A DNA stretch of 64,000 nucleotides, from the NCBI GenBank assembly GCA_964513565.1, contig CAZENE010000011.1:1-64000 (forward strand). Reading direction: 5' to 3'. Each line of letters begins with the position of its first letter. The first letter of the stretch is position 1. Positions 26,287 through 35,318 of this stretch are shown here, one piece after another. Position numbers and translations under genes: made by a program. The DNA comes from Delta-02 sp964513565. Its GTDB lineage: Bacteria; Desulfobacterota; Syntrophorhabdia; Syntrophorhabdales; Syntrophorhabdaceae. The notes under the pieces were generated by a model that saw only the letters and a list, made by a program, of their open reading frames with translations, was not told where the DNA came from and did not search any database.

Positions 26287-28206
26287 ATGCACACTATGAA
26301 ATTATATTATTGGCTCATATATGATGTATTTCTGACATTAGTGTCCGCTATTTTTGCTGTCAGGCTCGGCAGGGGATCTTATCACACAACCTGGGCCCAG
26401 CTTCTGGATATACTGCCTTTCGTAGCGGCCGCCGTTATTATCAGGCCTTTATTCCTGCTATTGTCCGGGGCATATAAGACGATCTGGCGTTATGCTTCGG
26501 CACGGGATTTTTTAATTGTCGGTATCAGTATCGTTGCAGGTTCCCTCTTGTTGTTTTTGATGAATTCATTTATTTTCAAATTGCACTTGCTGGACCTGGT
26601 GGGGAAGTCCGTGGTTGCTGTAGAAGGTTCGCTGAGCCTGTTGCTTCTTATGTCTTTACGATTCTTCCTGAGTAAAAATATCCATTATGCCGGAGATATT
26701 AATTGGCAGAAAGCGGGGGTGAAACCGGACCGCCGCACCTTGATCGTTGGCGCCGGGACCGCCGGCACATATGCCTTGAACGAAATCAGGAACAATCCAT
26801 ATTTGGGCTTGAGGGCCATTGCCTTTCTTGATGACGATCCGGCAAAGATCGATATGAAGATATCGAATATCAAAGTGTATGGGCCGATAGTCAAATTGGT
26901 CGATGTGGCAAAAGAATTATCGATAGAAGAAGTGATCATCGCCATTCCCAGCGCAGCGGACCAAACGATCAGGAACATACAGAATATATGCCAGGAGGCA
27001 TCTTTGCCTTACAGGAAAGTGCCTTACATGGCGGGCATCTTAAGTGATCTCGAACAGCCGGTATCGGAAACTCACGCAGGACTGAGGCTCCCGATGTCAA
27101 TGCCGGACATCACCCCCGAGGAGATAGAAGGGGTGGTGCGGGTAATGCAGTCGCGGAACTTAAGTATTGGGTCCCAGACGGCGCTCTTCGAGAAACTTAT
27201 CGTGGATGAGGCTCAGGCAAAGCATGCAGTCGCGGTATGCAACGGAACCAGCGCCCTCCACATGTGTATGGTCGCGTCAAACCTGGGGCCTGGAGACGAG
27301 GTCATTACCAGTCCCTTCAGTTTTATAGCATCCGCAAACTGCATTCTTTTCGAGAGAGGTACTCCCGTATTCGTTGATATCGATCCGAAAACGCTCAATA
27401 TCGATCCTGCCAGAATTGAAGCGGCCATTACAGAAAGGACAAAAGCGATAATCCCCGTTCATATCTTCGGTCAACCAGCAGATATGGATCCCATCATTGA
27501 GATTGCCGCAAAATACAACCTTGTCGTTATCGAAGACGCATGCGAGGCGATCGGCGCTCATTATAAAGGCCGCCGCGTTGGCACGATAGGCAAAGCCGGA
27601 ACTTTTGCTTTTTACCCGAATAAGCAGATGACTACCGCGGAAGGGGCTGTAATAGTAACCAACGACGATAACTGGGCGGATCTCTTGAGAAGCCTTCGCA
27701 ATCAGGGCAGGGACGTCATGGACGGGTGGCTCAACCATTCACGCTTGGGATACAATTATCGCATGTCCGAACTGAATGCTTCCGTTGGCGTGGTGCAATT
27801 AAAGAGGCTCGATGAGATACTGAAAAAAAGGAACCAGGTTGCCGATAACTATAAAAAAGCCTTGATGCCTATCGAGGAAGTAAAGACGTTGGATATCGCG
27901 GCAACGACGACGCGCATGAGTTGGTTCGTCTACATTATCCGGCTGCAGAAAGGGATCGACCGCGACCGTATTATCAACGCGATGGCCAACCTTGGAATTC
28001 CTACGAGGCCTTACTTTTCCCCCATTCATTTACAAAACTTTTATCGCGAGAGATTCGGTTATAAACCGGGATCGTTCCCTGTAAGCGAAAGCGCCGGCGA
28101 ATCGACCATAGCATTGCCGTTTCACAATAATATGAAGATCGAAGAGATCATGATAGTTTGCGATGGCTTAAAAAAGGCTATATCAGAAGTAAAAGAACAG
28201 GGTTGA
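26287..28206 (+). CDS. Fusion: PglF/WbpM-type membrane and nucleotide-binding half + DegT/DnrJ/EryC1 aminotransferase
   Basis: This 639-residue protein has four predicted membrane helices (about 7-27, 41-61, 73-97, 102-126) and a Rossmann-like domain (148-255, LIVGAGTAGTYALNEI), exactly the N-terminal half of PglF/WbpM/CapD-type sugar dehydratases. The SDR dehydratase domain that should follow is absent. Instead residues about 265-635 are a complete DegT-family PLP aminotransferase: PMSMPDIT, D417 in IEDACEAIG, and the PLP lysine K446 in FYPNKQMTT. It may tether 4-amino-sugar formation to the membrane. The start has no strong RBS; MKLYYW at 26296 is the alternative. It is convergent with fcl. 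Confidence 0.85.
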   Translation: MHTMKLYYWLIYDVFLTLVSAIFAVRLGRGSYHTTWAQLLDILPFVAAAVIIRPLFLLLSGAYKTIWRYASARDFLIVGISIVAGSLLLFLMNSFIFKLHLLDLVGKSVVAVEGSLSLLLLMSLRFFLSKNIHYAGDINWQKAGVKPDRRTLIVGAGTAGTYALNEIRNNPYLGLRAIAFLDDDPAKIDMKISNIKVYGPIVKLVDVAKELSIEEVIIAIPSAADQTIRNIQNICQEASLPYRKVPYMAGILSDLEQPVSETHAGLRLPMSMPDITPEEIEGVVRVMQSRNLSIGSQTALFEKLIVDEAQAKHAVAVCNGTSALHMCMVASNLGPGDEVITSPFSFIASANCILFERGTPVFVDIDPKTLNIDPARIEAAITERTKAIIPVHIFGQPADMDPIIEIAAKYNLVVIEDACEAIGAHYKGRRVGTIGKAGTFAFYPNKQMTTAEGAVIVTNDDNWADLLRSLRNQGRDVMDGWLNHSRLGYNYRMSELNASVGVVQLKRLDEILKKRNQVADNYKKALMPIEEVKTLDIAATTTRMSWFVYIIRLQKGIDRDRIINAMANLGIPTRPYFSPIHLQNFYRERFGYKPGSFPVSESAGESTIALPFHNNMKIEEIMIVCDGLKKAISEVKEQG

Positions 28207-28227
28207 AGCCTTATCGACCGATCCGCA

Positions 28228-29331
28228 TTATGCATCTTTCTCCGAAGTATACCACTCGATGGTTTTCCTGAGACCTTCTTGAAAAGAAGTGCGCGCTATG
28301 AAATTGAATTCCTTGCGAGCCAGCGTGGTATCGAGCATCCTTCTCGGCTGACCATCGGGTTTTGAAATGTCCCAAGATATAATGCCGTCAAATTTCATGA
28401 GGTCGGCCAGGAGGGTGACGAGATCTTTGATGGAAATTTCGAATCCCGCACCAATATTGACGGGGTCGCTTTTATCGTAGTAACGGGTGGCTGCCACTAT
28501 AGCCTCCGCTGCATCTTCTGCGTAGAAAAATTCGCGCGTCGCCGAACCGGTTCCCCAGATCTCGACCGCTGCCCGTCCCGCATCATCCGGCACGCGGGTT
28601 ATGCCGTTATGTTTGAGGATCGTGAGGATGTCTTCAATCGGACTCTTTTTGCCCAAAGTGACCGGCGAGTTGCCGATAGAGAACTCGGTTTCCCGGTTAA
28701 ATTCAAAATCCTTAACGATCGCATCGAGATCGCCCCGAGACAAGAGTCGGGCAAGGTGGAATTTCCGGATGAGCGCCGGGATCACGTGCGATGATTTGAA
28801 GGTGAAATTATCATAAGGGCCATAAAGATTTACAGGCAGAAGAAAGATCGAGTTGAATCCGTATTGCCTGCGGTAAGCCTGGGACTGTACAAGCATCATT
28901 TTTTTAGCAAGGCCATATGGTGCATTCGTTTCCTCAGGGTAGCCATTCCATATCTCGTCTTCACGGAAAGGCACCGGGGTGAACTTGGGGTAGGCGCAGA
29001 TGGTGCCGAGAGCAACAAATTTATCGATCTTATGGGTATAACCCTCATGCATGAGCTGGATACCCATTATCGCGTTTTCGTAGAACAAAGATGCCGGGTT
29101 TTCCTGGTTAAACCCTATACCGCCGACCTTGGCGGCGAGGTGAATTACGATATCCGGCTTGTGTTCATTATACATTCTCCGGATATCGGAAATATCGGTA
29201 AGATCATACTCGGGAAGGTCTGCTATTTTTACATCTGTGCATGAAGCCGACCGGAGTTTATTGATCAGGTGTTTTCCCAGGAAGCCCTTGCCCCCTGTCA
29301 CGATAATATGTTTACTCTCGAATACGTTCAT
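28228..29331 (-). CDS. fcl: GDP-L-fucose synthase with an inserted segment
   Basis: This 367-residue SDR enzyme converts GDP-4-keto-6-deoxy-mannose to GDP-L-fucose. It has VTGGKGFLGKHL, HLAAKVGGIG, LGTICAYPKF (Thr for the usual Ser; Cys kept), NAPYGLAKK (catalytic Tyr and Lys), and IWGTGSATREF. Usual length is about 310-320. The excess is one segment between the RKFHLA helix and VEIWGTG, about 45-50 residues long. It lies 25 bp after gmd on the same strand, so the two form the GDP-fucose operon. Confidence 0.9.
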   Translation of the reverse strand: MNVFESKHIIVTGGKGFLGKHLINKLRSASCTDVKIADLPEYDLTDISDIRRMYNEHKPDIVIHLAAKVGGIGFNQENPASLFYENAIMGIQLMHEGYTHKIDKFVALGTICAYPKFTPVPFREDEIWNGYPEETNAPYGLAKKMMLVQSQAYRRQYGFNSIFLLPVNLYGPYDNFTFKSSHVIPALIRKFHLARLLSRGDLDAIVKDFEFNRETEFSIGNSPVTLGKKSPIEDILTILKHNGITRVPDDAGRAAVEIWGTGSATREFFYAEDAAEAIVAATRYYDKSDPVNIGAGFEISIKDLVTLLADLMKFDGIISWDISKPDGQPRRMLDTTLARKEFNFIARTSFQEGLRKTIEWYTSEKDA

Positions 29332-29356
29332 TGTTTATTCCCTGTTGAAGAGCTTA

Positions 29357-30505
29357 TCATGCGCCTTCCCTAATCTTCTCATACAGAGAATAACTGTGGT
29401 CAGTATAGCAAAACCCTTTATCGAGGCAAGCCCTGATCCCGGCCCCAGGGGCTTCGATGCCGACCATCCGGAGATCGTAATCGACCATTGTTTTGATAAG
29501 TTCGGTAAAGGCGATTCTCGGCTCCCAGTCCAATTGCTTTCTTGCCTTGGATATATCTGCCTGAAGATGATTTACTTCAGTAGGTCTGAAATATCTCGGG
29601 TCAATTTCAATGACGGTGTCGCCCGTCTTGAGGTCAAGGTGGTTATCAACAGATGCTATGACGGCTTTTTCACCAACACCCGTTCCTTTCCATTCAAGTT
29701 CTATCCCGATATATCGAAAAGCGTTTGCCAGCATCTCGCGAACGGAGTGGCTTTCTCCCGTCCCGATAACAAAATCATCAGCTTTGTCCTGCTGCAGCAT
29801 CAACCACATCATCTCGACATATTCAGGAGCAAAACCCCAGTCTCTCTTCGAATCAAGGTTTCCAAGGTATAGCCTGTGCTGGTTGCCCGCAAGGATATTT
29901 GCCAGCGCCCGCGTTATTTTCCTGGAAACGAAGGTTTCGCCACGCCGGGGTGATTCATGATTGAACAGGATGCCGTTGCTGGCGAAAAGACCGTAGCCTT
30001 CGCGATAATTGACGGTCATCCAGTATGCATACAGCTTTGCGGCAGCGTAGGGGCTTCGGGGGTAAAACGGAGTTGTTTCCGACTGCGGGGCCGGAGACGC
30101 CCCAAACAATTCTGAAGAGGATGCCTGGTAGTATTTTGTCTTGATGCCGCTGCGGCGGATGGCATCGAGAATCCTCGTTGTACCCATGCCCGTTATATCT
30201 CCAGTATATTCAGGGGTATCAAAACTGACCCGGACATGGCTTTGGGCACCCAGGTGATAAATTTCATCGGGTTTTATATTATAGATAATCTCGATGAGCT
30301 GACCGGAATCGGAAAGATCTCCATAATGCAGGAATAGGCTTGTCGAGGGATTATGCGGGTCGGAATAGATATGATCGATCCTCCCGGTATTAAAGGTGCT
30401 GGCCCGCCTGATTATGCCGTGGACCTCGTAACCCTTATTGAGGAGAAATTCAGCGAGATAAGAGCCATCCTGACCCGTGATCCCAGTTACCAGAGCACGC
30501 TTCAT
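29357..30505 (-). CDS. gmd: GDP-mannose 4,6-dehydratase
   Basis: This 382-residue short-chain dehydratase makes GDP-4-keto-6-deoxy-D-mannose. The motifs are ALVTGITGQDGSYLAEFL at the N-terminus, GDLSDSG, YYQASSSELFG and YPRSPYAAAKLYAYW (catalytic Tyr-x3-Lys), and HESPRRGETFVSRKI. The ATG has an excellent RBS (aaggaggcggt). It begins the minus-strand GDP-fucose pair and is divergent from the EPS regulator. Confidence 0.95.
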   Translation of the reverse strand: MKRALVTGITGQDGSYLAEFLLNKGYEVHGIIRRASTFNTGRIDHIYSDPHNPSTSLFLHYGDLSDSGQLIEIIYNIKPDEIYHLGAQSHVRVSFDTPEYTGDITGMGTTRILDAIRRSGIKTKYYQASSSELFGASPAPQSETTPFYPRSPYAAAKLYAYWMTVNYREGYGLFASNGILFNHESPRRGETFVSRKITRALANILAGNQHRLYLGNLDSKRDWGFAPEYVEMMWLMLQQDKADDFVIGTGESHSVREMLANAFRYIGIELEWKGTGVGEKAVIASVDNHLDLKTGDTVIEIDPRYFRPTEVNHLQADISKARKQLDWEPRIAFTELIKTMVDYDLRMVGIEAPGAGIRACLDKGFCYTDHSYSLYEKIREGA

Positions 30506-30671
30506 ACCGCCTCCTTAGTGAGTATCTTTTATAGTGTTATTTTAACATGTTTAAGTTATTATCTTATACACGAGAACCCGAAATCAACAATCATAACGAA
30601 GATTTTTAAAAGCTTTCCCTGATGCGATAGAAAACACTTGACTTATTTTGTTTTAATTGAGAAGATGAGTG

Positions 30672-30688
30672 TGTTCAATGCTTGAACA
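30672..30688. promoter_or_regulatory. Palindrome TGTTCAA-TGC-TTGAACA, candidate operator
   Basis: Perfect 7-bp arms separated by three bases lie in the divergent gap between gmd and the EPS MarR gene, 72 bp before the latter. Size and symmetry fit a dimeric winged-helix repressor, so self-control by the neighbouring MarR protein is a fair guess. Confidence 0.5.
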
Positions 30689-30733
30689 TATATCTAATTA
30701 TTATGGTTTTCAACTAAAGGTGTCGAACGCCAT

Positions 30734-30742
30734 GGCGGTAGC
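30734..30742 (+). promoter_or_regulatory. ops-like element GGCGGTAGC in the EPS operon leader
   Basis: The 9-mer is identical to the first nine bases of the E. coli ops site (GGCGGTAGCGT), which recruits RfaH in leaders of long polysaccharide operons. It is 18 bp before the first ATG and overlaps the palindrome cgccatggcg (30728-30737). A chance 9-mer in 64 kb is not rare, but the place is telling. Confidence 0.4.
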
Positions 30743-30760
30743 CTGCCCGTAAACTCGGCT

Positions 30761-31108
30761 ATGAATGAAGCACATTTTAGAGCATTAAGAGAACTTTCGC
30801 CAGAAAAAAAGATCTCCCAGAGGGATTTATCGAAAAAGATCGGCTTGAGTCTGGGAAGCGTCAACTTTATATTGAAAGAACTTATCAAGAAGGGGCTTGT
30901 CAAGGCTCAGCGTTTTAAGAATTCCGACAACAAAGCCGCATACATATATATTCTTACGCCGCAGGGAATCCAGGAAAAAATGGAGCTGACGCAATATTTT
31001 CTCCAGCTGAAACTTGAGGAATATGATCGGCTGAAAAAAGAAATCGAAACCCTACAGAAAGAGAATCGCATGTGGAATGAAAAGAATTCCGGGGATATCA
31101 ATGAGTAA
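30761..31108 (+). CDS. MarR-family EPS-associated transcriptional regulator
   Basis: This 115-residue protein is a winged helix (about 1-75: ISQRDLSKKIGLSLGSVNFILK is the recognition part, then GLVKAQRF) followed by a C-terminal coiled coil (LKKEIETLQKENRMW). It matches the MarR_EPS family typical of the first gene in exopolysaccharide loci. It is expected to control this locus, perhaps through the palindrome at 30672-30688. Its stop overlaps the legB start by 8 bp. Confidence 0.88.
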   Translation: MNEAHFRALRELSPEKKISQRDLSKKIGLSLGSVNFILKELIKKGLVKAQRFKNSDNKAAYIYILTPQGIQEKMELTQYFLQLKLEEYDRLKKEIETLQKENRMWNEKNSGDINE

Positions 31109-32090
31109 AAAAGTGCTCGTTACCGGTTCGGATGGGTTTATCGGCAGCCACCTCGTAGAGATGCTCTTGCAGGAAGGGCACGACATCAGGGCTTTCGTCT
31201 ACTATAATTCATTCAATTCCTGGGGCTGGCTTGATACTCTTTCTCAGGAAAAGTTAAAGTCGATCGAGGTGATGGCGGGAGACGTTCGAGATCCGAACGG
31301 TGTGAGGAATGCCGTCAAAGGTATTGATATCATTTTTCATCTAGCCGCATTGATAGGAATACCTTTTTCGTATCATTCTCCTGATTCGTATATAGATACA
31401 AATATAAAGGGCACGCTGAATGTTCTTCAGGCGGCGAGAGATGCAAATGTGTCGAAGGTGATTGTGACATCGACCTCGGAAGTCTATGGCACCGCCCGTT
31501 ACGTACCCATCGATGAAGAACATCCTTTCCAGGGACAATCCCCTTACTCCGCCTCGAAGATTGGTGCGGACAGGATCGCCGAGTCATTTTACCGCTCATT
31601 CAACTTGCCGGTTGTGATCGCGCGGCCCTTCAATACATACGGTCCCCGGCAATCAGCCCGGGCCATCGTCCCTACTATTATTACCCAGTTATTGGCGGGA
31701 AAAAAACAAGTCAAGCTCGGTTCGCTCCATCCAACCCGCGATCTCAATTATGTGACCGATACGTGTGCGGGATTTGTTGCACTTGCAAACTCTGACAAAG
31801 CAATCGGCCGCGAGATAAATATCGGTTCAGGCCGCGAGATAAGCATGGGCGATCTGGCGGCAATGATCATTTCTCATCTTGAGCCGGATGCGCGGGTCGT
31901 TTCGGATGATGAGAGAGTGAGGCCGAAGGACAGCGAAGTAGAGCGACTCCTGTGCAACAGGGATCTCATCGCAGAATTAACCGGCTGGGAACCCGAAATT
32001 TCACTGGAGACAGGCATTGTGCAGACCATACAGTGGTTCAAGGAACCGGGAAATTTGACCAAGTATAAACACGATATTTATAATGTCTAA
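31101..32090 (+). CDS. legB: Nucleotide-sugar 4,6-dehydratase, LegB type
   Basis: This 329-residue SDR dehydratase converts GDP- or UDP-GlcNAc to the 4-keto-6-deoxy sugar, first committed step to legionaminic acid. It has VLVTGSDGFIGSHL at the N-terminus, YYNSFNSWGWLD (a LegB hallmark), TSTSEVYGTA and SPYSASKIGADR (catalytic Tyr/Lys), and RPFNTYGPRQSARA. A start at 31077 is in frame, but the ATG at 31101 gives the standard N-terminus and overlaps the regulator. Neighbours legC, legG, legI and legF support the call. Confidence 0.9.
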   Translation: MSKKVLVTGSDGFIGSHLVEMLLQEGHDIRAFVYYNSFNSWGWLDTLSQEKLKSIEVMAGDVRDPNGVRNAVKGIDIIFHLAALIGIPFSYHSPDSYIDTNIKGTLNVLQAARDANVSKVIVTSTSEVYGTARYVPIDEEHPFQGQSPYSASKIGADRIAESFYRSFNLPVVIARPFNTYGPRQSARAIVPTIITQLLAGKKQVKLGSLHPTRDLNYVTDTCAGFVALANSDKAIGREINIGSGREISMGDLAAMIISHLEPDARVVSDDERVRPKDSEVERLLCNRDLIAELTGWEPEISLETGIVQTIQWFKEPGNLTKYKHDIYNV

Positions 32091-32105
32091 AAGAATGATG
32101 ATTTC

Positions 32106-33029
32106 ATGACCCGGCATAAGAAAAAAATGCTGATCACGGGAGCGAGCGGGATGCTCGGAAGTAATCTTGCCTATTATTTCCGTGAGTTTTATCACGTCAC
32201 CGGCCTTTATAATGAAAATGTGGCCGTGATGAATGGCGTCGACATGAAACGGGTCGATATTACTTCGGGAAAAGAGCTCAATTCTATCATGGATCAGGTC
32301 GGGCCCGATGTCATTATTCATTGCGTAGGTTTGACGAACGTCGATACATGCGAGATAGATCATGAAAAAGCGGATATGCTTAACGTGACAGGCACGAGGA
32401 TCCTCGTTGATAGTTTAAAGAGTCTTAAAACAAAGTTGATCTACATATCATCCGATTCGGTGTATGATGGCAAGAAAGGAAATTTCCGGGAAACCGATGC
32501 GGCGGACCCTCAGAATTATTACGGTGTGACGAAATATCTCGGTGAACTTGAAACATTGAAGGCCGAAAATTCCCTGGTAATACGTACCAACTTTTTCGGA
32601 TGGAACATCAGGCAAAACAGGCATAGCTTAGCTGAATGGATTTTGCACGAATTATCATCCGGTAATAGGATACAGGGTTTTCATGATGCGTTTTTTTCAT
32701 CCCTGTATACGTTTGATCTTGCAAAGATGCTTGGCGTAGCCCTTGATTTCGATCTTGCCGGTATATTTAATTTTGGAAGCCTGGAACCTTTATCTAAGCA
32801 TCAGTTTGCCGTTGAGGTGTCCAGGGTCTTTGGCTTCAACGGCTCGTTAATAAAAGCAATATCCATCGATGACTTTGAACTGAAAGCCAAAAGAGGAAAG
32901 AATCTCTCATTGAATGTCGACAAATTTATCCAGGCAACAGGATATATGCCTTCCACGCTGTATCAATCGATAAGCAATTTTCACCACGACTATCTTTCCG
33001 GGCTGCCCGGGAAGATCAGGAACGCCTGA
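32106..33029 (+). CDS. RmlD-like SDR reductase within the leg cluster
   Basis: This 307-residue protein resembles dTDP-4-dehydrorhamnose reductase: MLITGASGMLGSNLA, IIHCVGLTNVDTCE, YISSDSVYDG, and YYGVTKYLGE with the catalytic Tyr/Lys. The core legionaminate pathway has no such step, so it probably reduces or epimerises a side intermediate, such as a 4-keto sugar made by LegB, or tailors the final sugar. It shares its stop A with the ATG of legC (TGATG), which suggests coupled translation. Confidence 0.82.
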   Translation: MTRHKKKMLITGASGMLGSNLAYYFREFYHVTGLYNENVAVMNGVDMKRVDITSGKELNSIMDQVGPDVIIHCVGLTNVDTCEIDHEKADMLNVTGTRILVDSLKSLKTKLIYISSDSVYDGKKGNFRETDAADPQNYYGVTKYLGELETLKAENSLVIRTNFFGWNIRQNRHSLAEWILHELSSGNRIQGFHDAFFSSLYTFDLAKMLGVALDFDLAGIFNFGSLEPLSKHQFAVEVSRVFGFNGSLIKAISIDDFELKAKRGKNLSLNVDKFIQATGYMPSTLYQSISNFHHDYLSGLPGKIRNA

Positions 33030-34177
33030 TGTATGCGGCTATAGTGACATTTATACGAAACCTTTACGGGACCGGGGGGCCTATAGCTCTTCACGAACCG
33101 CGATTCGCGGGTAACGAAAAAGAATTCCTTGCCCAATGCATAGATTCCACGTATGTGTCGTATATCGGCGAATTCGTGAGCAAATTCGAAGCGATGGTGA
33201 AGGGTTACACCGGAGCAAAACATGCCATCGCAACGGCAAATGGAACGCTGGCACTGCATTGCGCTCTTCATATTTTGAATGTCCAGCCGGGTGATGAAGT
33301 ATTAACTCAGGCGCTGACCTTCGTCGCCACTGCAAATGCCGTAAGTCACTGCGGGGCTCGGCCAATATTTATCGACAGCGATAGGGAAACCCTGGGCATG
33401 TCCCCGGAATTACTTGAGAAGTTCTTCGAAAACGAAACAAAGATGAGGGAAGATGGGTGTTCCTTTAACAGGACAACGGGGAGAAGGATCGCAGCATGCA
33501 TCCCCATGCACGTTTTTGGACATCCGGTAAAGATTGATCAGATAATTGCTATTTGCGCAAAATTCAATGTGCCGGTCGTCGAGGATTCTGCGGAGTCTTT
33601 GGGCAGTTTTTACAAGGAGAAGCATACGGGAACTTTCGGGAAGATCGGGATCTTAAGTTTCAATGGAAATAAGATTATCACGACGGGTGGAGGAGGAATG
33701 ATTCTCACTGATGACGACGTAATAGCACAGCGGGTCAAGCATATTACTGCAACGGCGAAAATTCCCCATAGGTGGGAATTTATCCATGATGAGGTCGGGT
33801 ATAATTATCGCATGCCGAACATAAACGCTGCGGTTGGCTGCGCACAAATGGAGAATCTGCCTAAGTTCCTGGAAAGCAAGAGGGACGTTGCAAAGAAATA
33901 CGAGGCGTTCTTCGGAAATCTCGATATTCCCCTTTTTACGGAGAAGGAAAATTGCCGGTCAAATTACTGGCTCAATGCCATACTACTCAATGACAGACAG
34001 GAGCGAGATAATTTGCTGGCATTTTGCCACGAGAACCAGATCATGTCGAGACCTGTCTGGACTCTGATGAATAAGCTCCCGATGTACAGGGATTGCCAGG
34101 CCACTGAACTATCGAATGCTCAATGGCTCGAAGACCGGATCATCAATCTGCCAAGCAGCGTGAGGATAAATGCGTAA
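33029..34177 (+). CDS. legC: LegC-type sugar aminotransferase
   Basis: This 382-residue DegT/DnrJ-family PLP enzyme would transfer an amino group to C4 of the 4-keto sugar from LegB. It has ATANGTLALH, VVEDSAESLG (Asp185 for the pyridine N) and LSFNGNKIITTGGGG with the PLP lysine K215; these stretches are typical of the LegC/NeuE-like group. It sits between the reductase and legG and overlaps legG by 8 bp. Confidence 0.9.
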   Translation: MYAAIVTFIRNLYGTGGPIALHEPRFAGNEKEFLAQCIDSTYVSYIGEFVSKFEAMVKGYTGAKHAIATANGTLALHCALHILNVQPGDEVLTQALTFVATANAVSHCGARPIFIDSDRETLGMSPELLEKFFENETKMREDGCSFNRTTGRRIAACIPMHVFGHPVKIDQIIAICAKFNVPVVEDSAESLGSFYKEKHTGTFGKIGILSFNGNKIITTGGGGMILTDDDVIAQRVKHITATAKIPHRWEFIHDEVGYNYRMPNINAAVGCAQMENLPKFLESKRDVAKKYEAFFGNLDIPLFTEKENCRSNYWLNAILLNDRQERDNLLAFCHENQIMSRPVWTLMNKLPMYRDCQATELSNAQWLEDRIINLPSSVRINA

Positions 34178-35318
34178 GATCTGTACGGTCACAGGAAGCA
34201 GGGCCGATTATGGCCTGCTATACTGGATAATAAAAGGCATTTCGGAAGACCCGGATCTGGAGCTTCAAATCGTTGCGACAGGTATGCATCTATCTCCCGA
34301 ATTCGGGTATACCGTGCAGGTGATCCTGGATGATGGGTTTACAGTCCATAAACAGGTAGAAATGCTACTGTCGGGGGACTCCGCCGAAAGCATCACCAAG
34401 TCGATCGGTCTCGGGGTTATGGGCTTTGCAGATGCTTTTCGGGATCTAAAACCGGATATTATTGTCGTCCTAGGAGATCGCTTTGAAATATTTTCGGCAG
34501 TTCAGGCAGCTTTGATAGCGCGGATCCCCGTTGCGCATATCGCCGGAGGCGACGTTACCGAAGGCGCTTACGATGAAGCGATGCGGCACGCTATTACGAA
34601 AATGTCGCATCTTCACTTTGCAACGAACGAAGCAGCGACAATGCGATTGCAACAGCTTGGCGAGGATCCCGGCCATGTCTATAATGTGGGAAGTCCTGGT
34701 ATAGACTACATCCGCAGGATGATATTTCTGACTCGTGACGAACTTGAAAAGGACCTGAACATAAAATTTCTGAAGCGGAATTTCCTTGTCACATTTCACC
34801 CGTCGACCCTGGACCCCGAGCATCCAGGAAAACAATTTGCCCAGGTTCTCAAGGCGCTCGATCATTTTCCGGAAACGGGCATTGTTTTTACGCGGACAAA
34901 TGCCGATAGTAACGGCCGAACAATAAATAGAACTATTGATGATTACCTTTCAACGCATTCCAATGCTTACTGCTTTACATCATTAGGCCAGCTTCGATAC
35001 TTGAGTCTGATCAACGAGGTCGATGCAGTTGTGGGTAATTCATCGAGCGGCCTGTATGAGGTCCCTTCCCTGCATAAACCGACAGTGAATATAGGAGACA
35101 GGCAGAAAGGAAGGTTAATGGCCGAATCAGTCATAAGTTGTCCTTCAAAAGCAGGCGAAATTGAAAATGCCCTGTGGCGCGCCCTGAATATGGATTGTTC
35201 GGCGGTGAGAAATCCTTACGGCGATGGATATGCTTCCGAAAGAATAATTGCGATACTTAAGGATATCAAGAACCCGGAAACTTTTATCCTAAAGCGTTTT
35301 CACGATTTGGTGCAATGA
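34170..35318 (+). CDS. legG: Hydrolysing UDP/GDP-sugar 2-epimerase, LegG/NeuC type
   Basis: This 382-residue GT-B-fold epimerase removes the nucleotide and inverts C2 to give 2,4-diacetamido-2,4,6-trideoxymannose. It starts ICTVTGSRADYGLLYW (NeuC signature), and has VVLGDRFEIFSA, HIAGGDVTEGAYDEAMRH and VVGNSSSGLYEVPS. It overlaps legI by 4 bp. Sialic acid NeuC is the close alternative, but legB/legC next door favour LegG. Confidence 0.9.
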   Translation: MRKICTVTGSRADYGLLYWIIKGISEDPDLELQIVATGMHLSPEFGYTVQVILDDGFTVHKQVEMLLSGDSAESITKSIGLGVMGFADAFRDLKPDIIVVLGDRFEIFSAVQAALIARIPVAHIAGGDVTEGAYDEAMRHAITKMSHLHFATNEAATMRLQQLGEDPGHVYNVGSPGIDYIRRMIFLTRDELEKDLNIKFLKRNFLVTFHPSTLDPEHPGKQFAQVLKALDHFPETGIVFTRTNADSNGRTINRTIDDYLSTHSNAYCFTSLGQLRYLSLINEVDAVVGNSSSGLYEVPSLHKPTVNIGDRQKGRLMAESVISCPSKAGEIENALWRALNMDCSAVRNPYGDGYASERIIAILKDIKNPETFILKRFHDLVQ

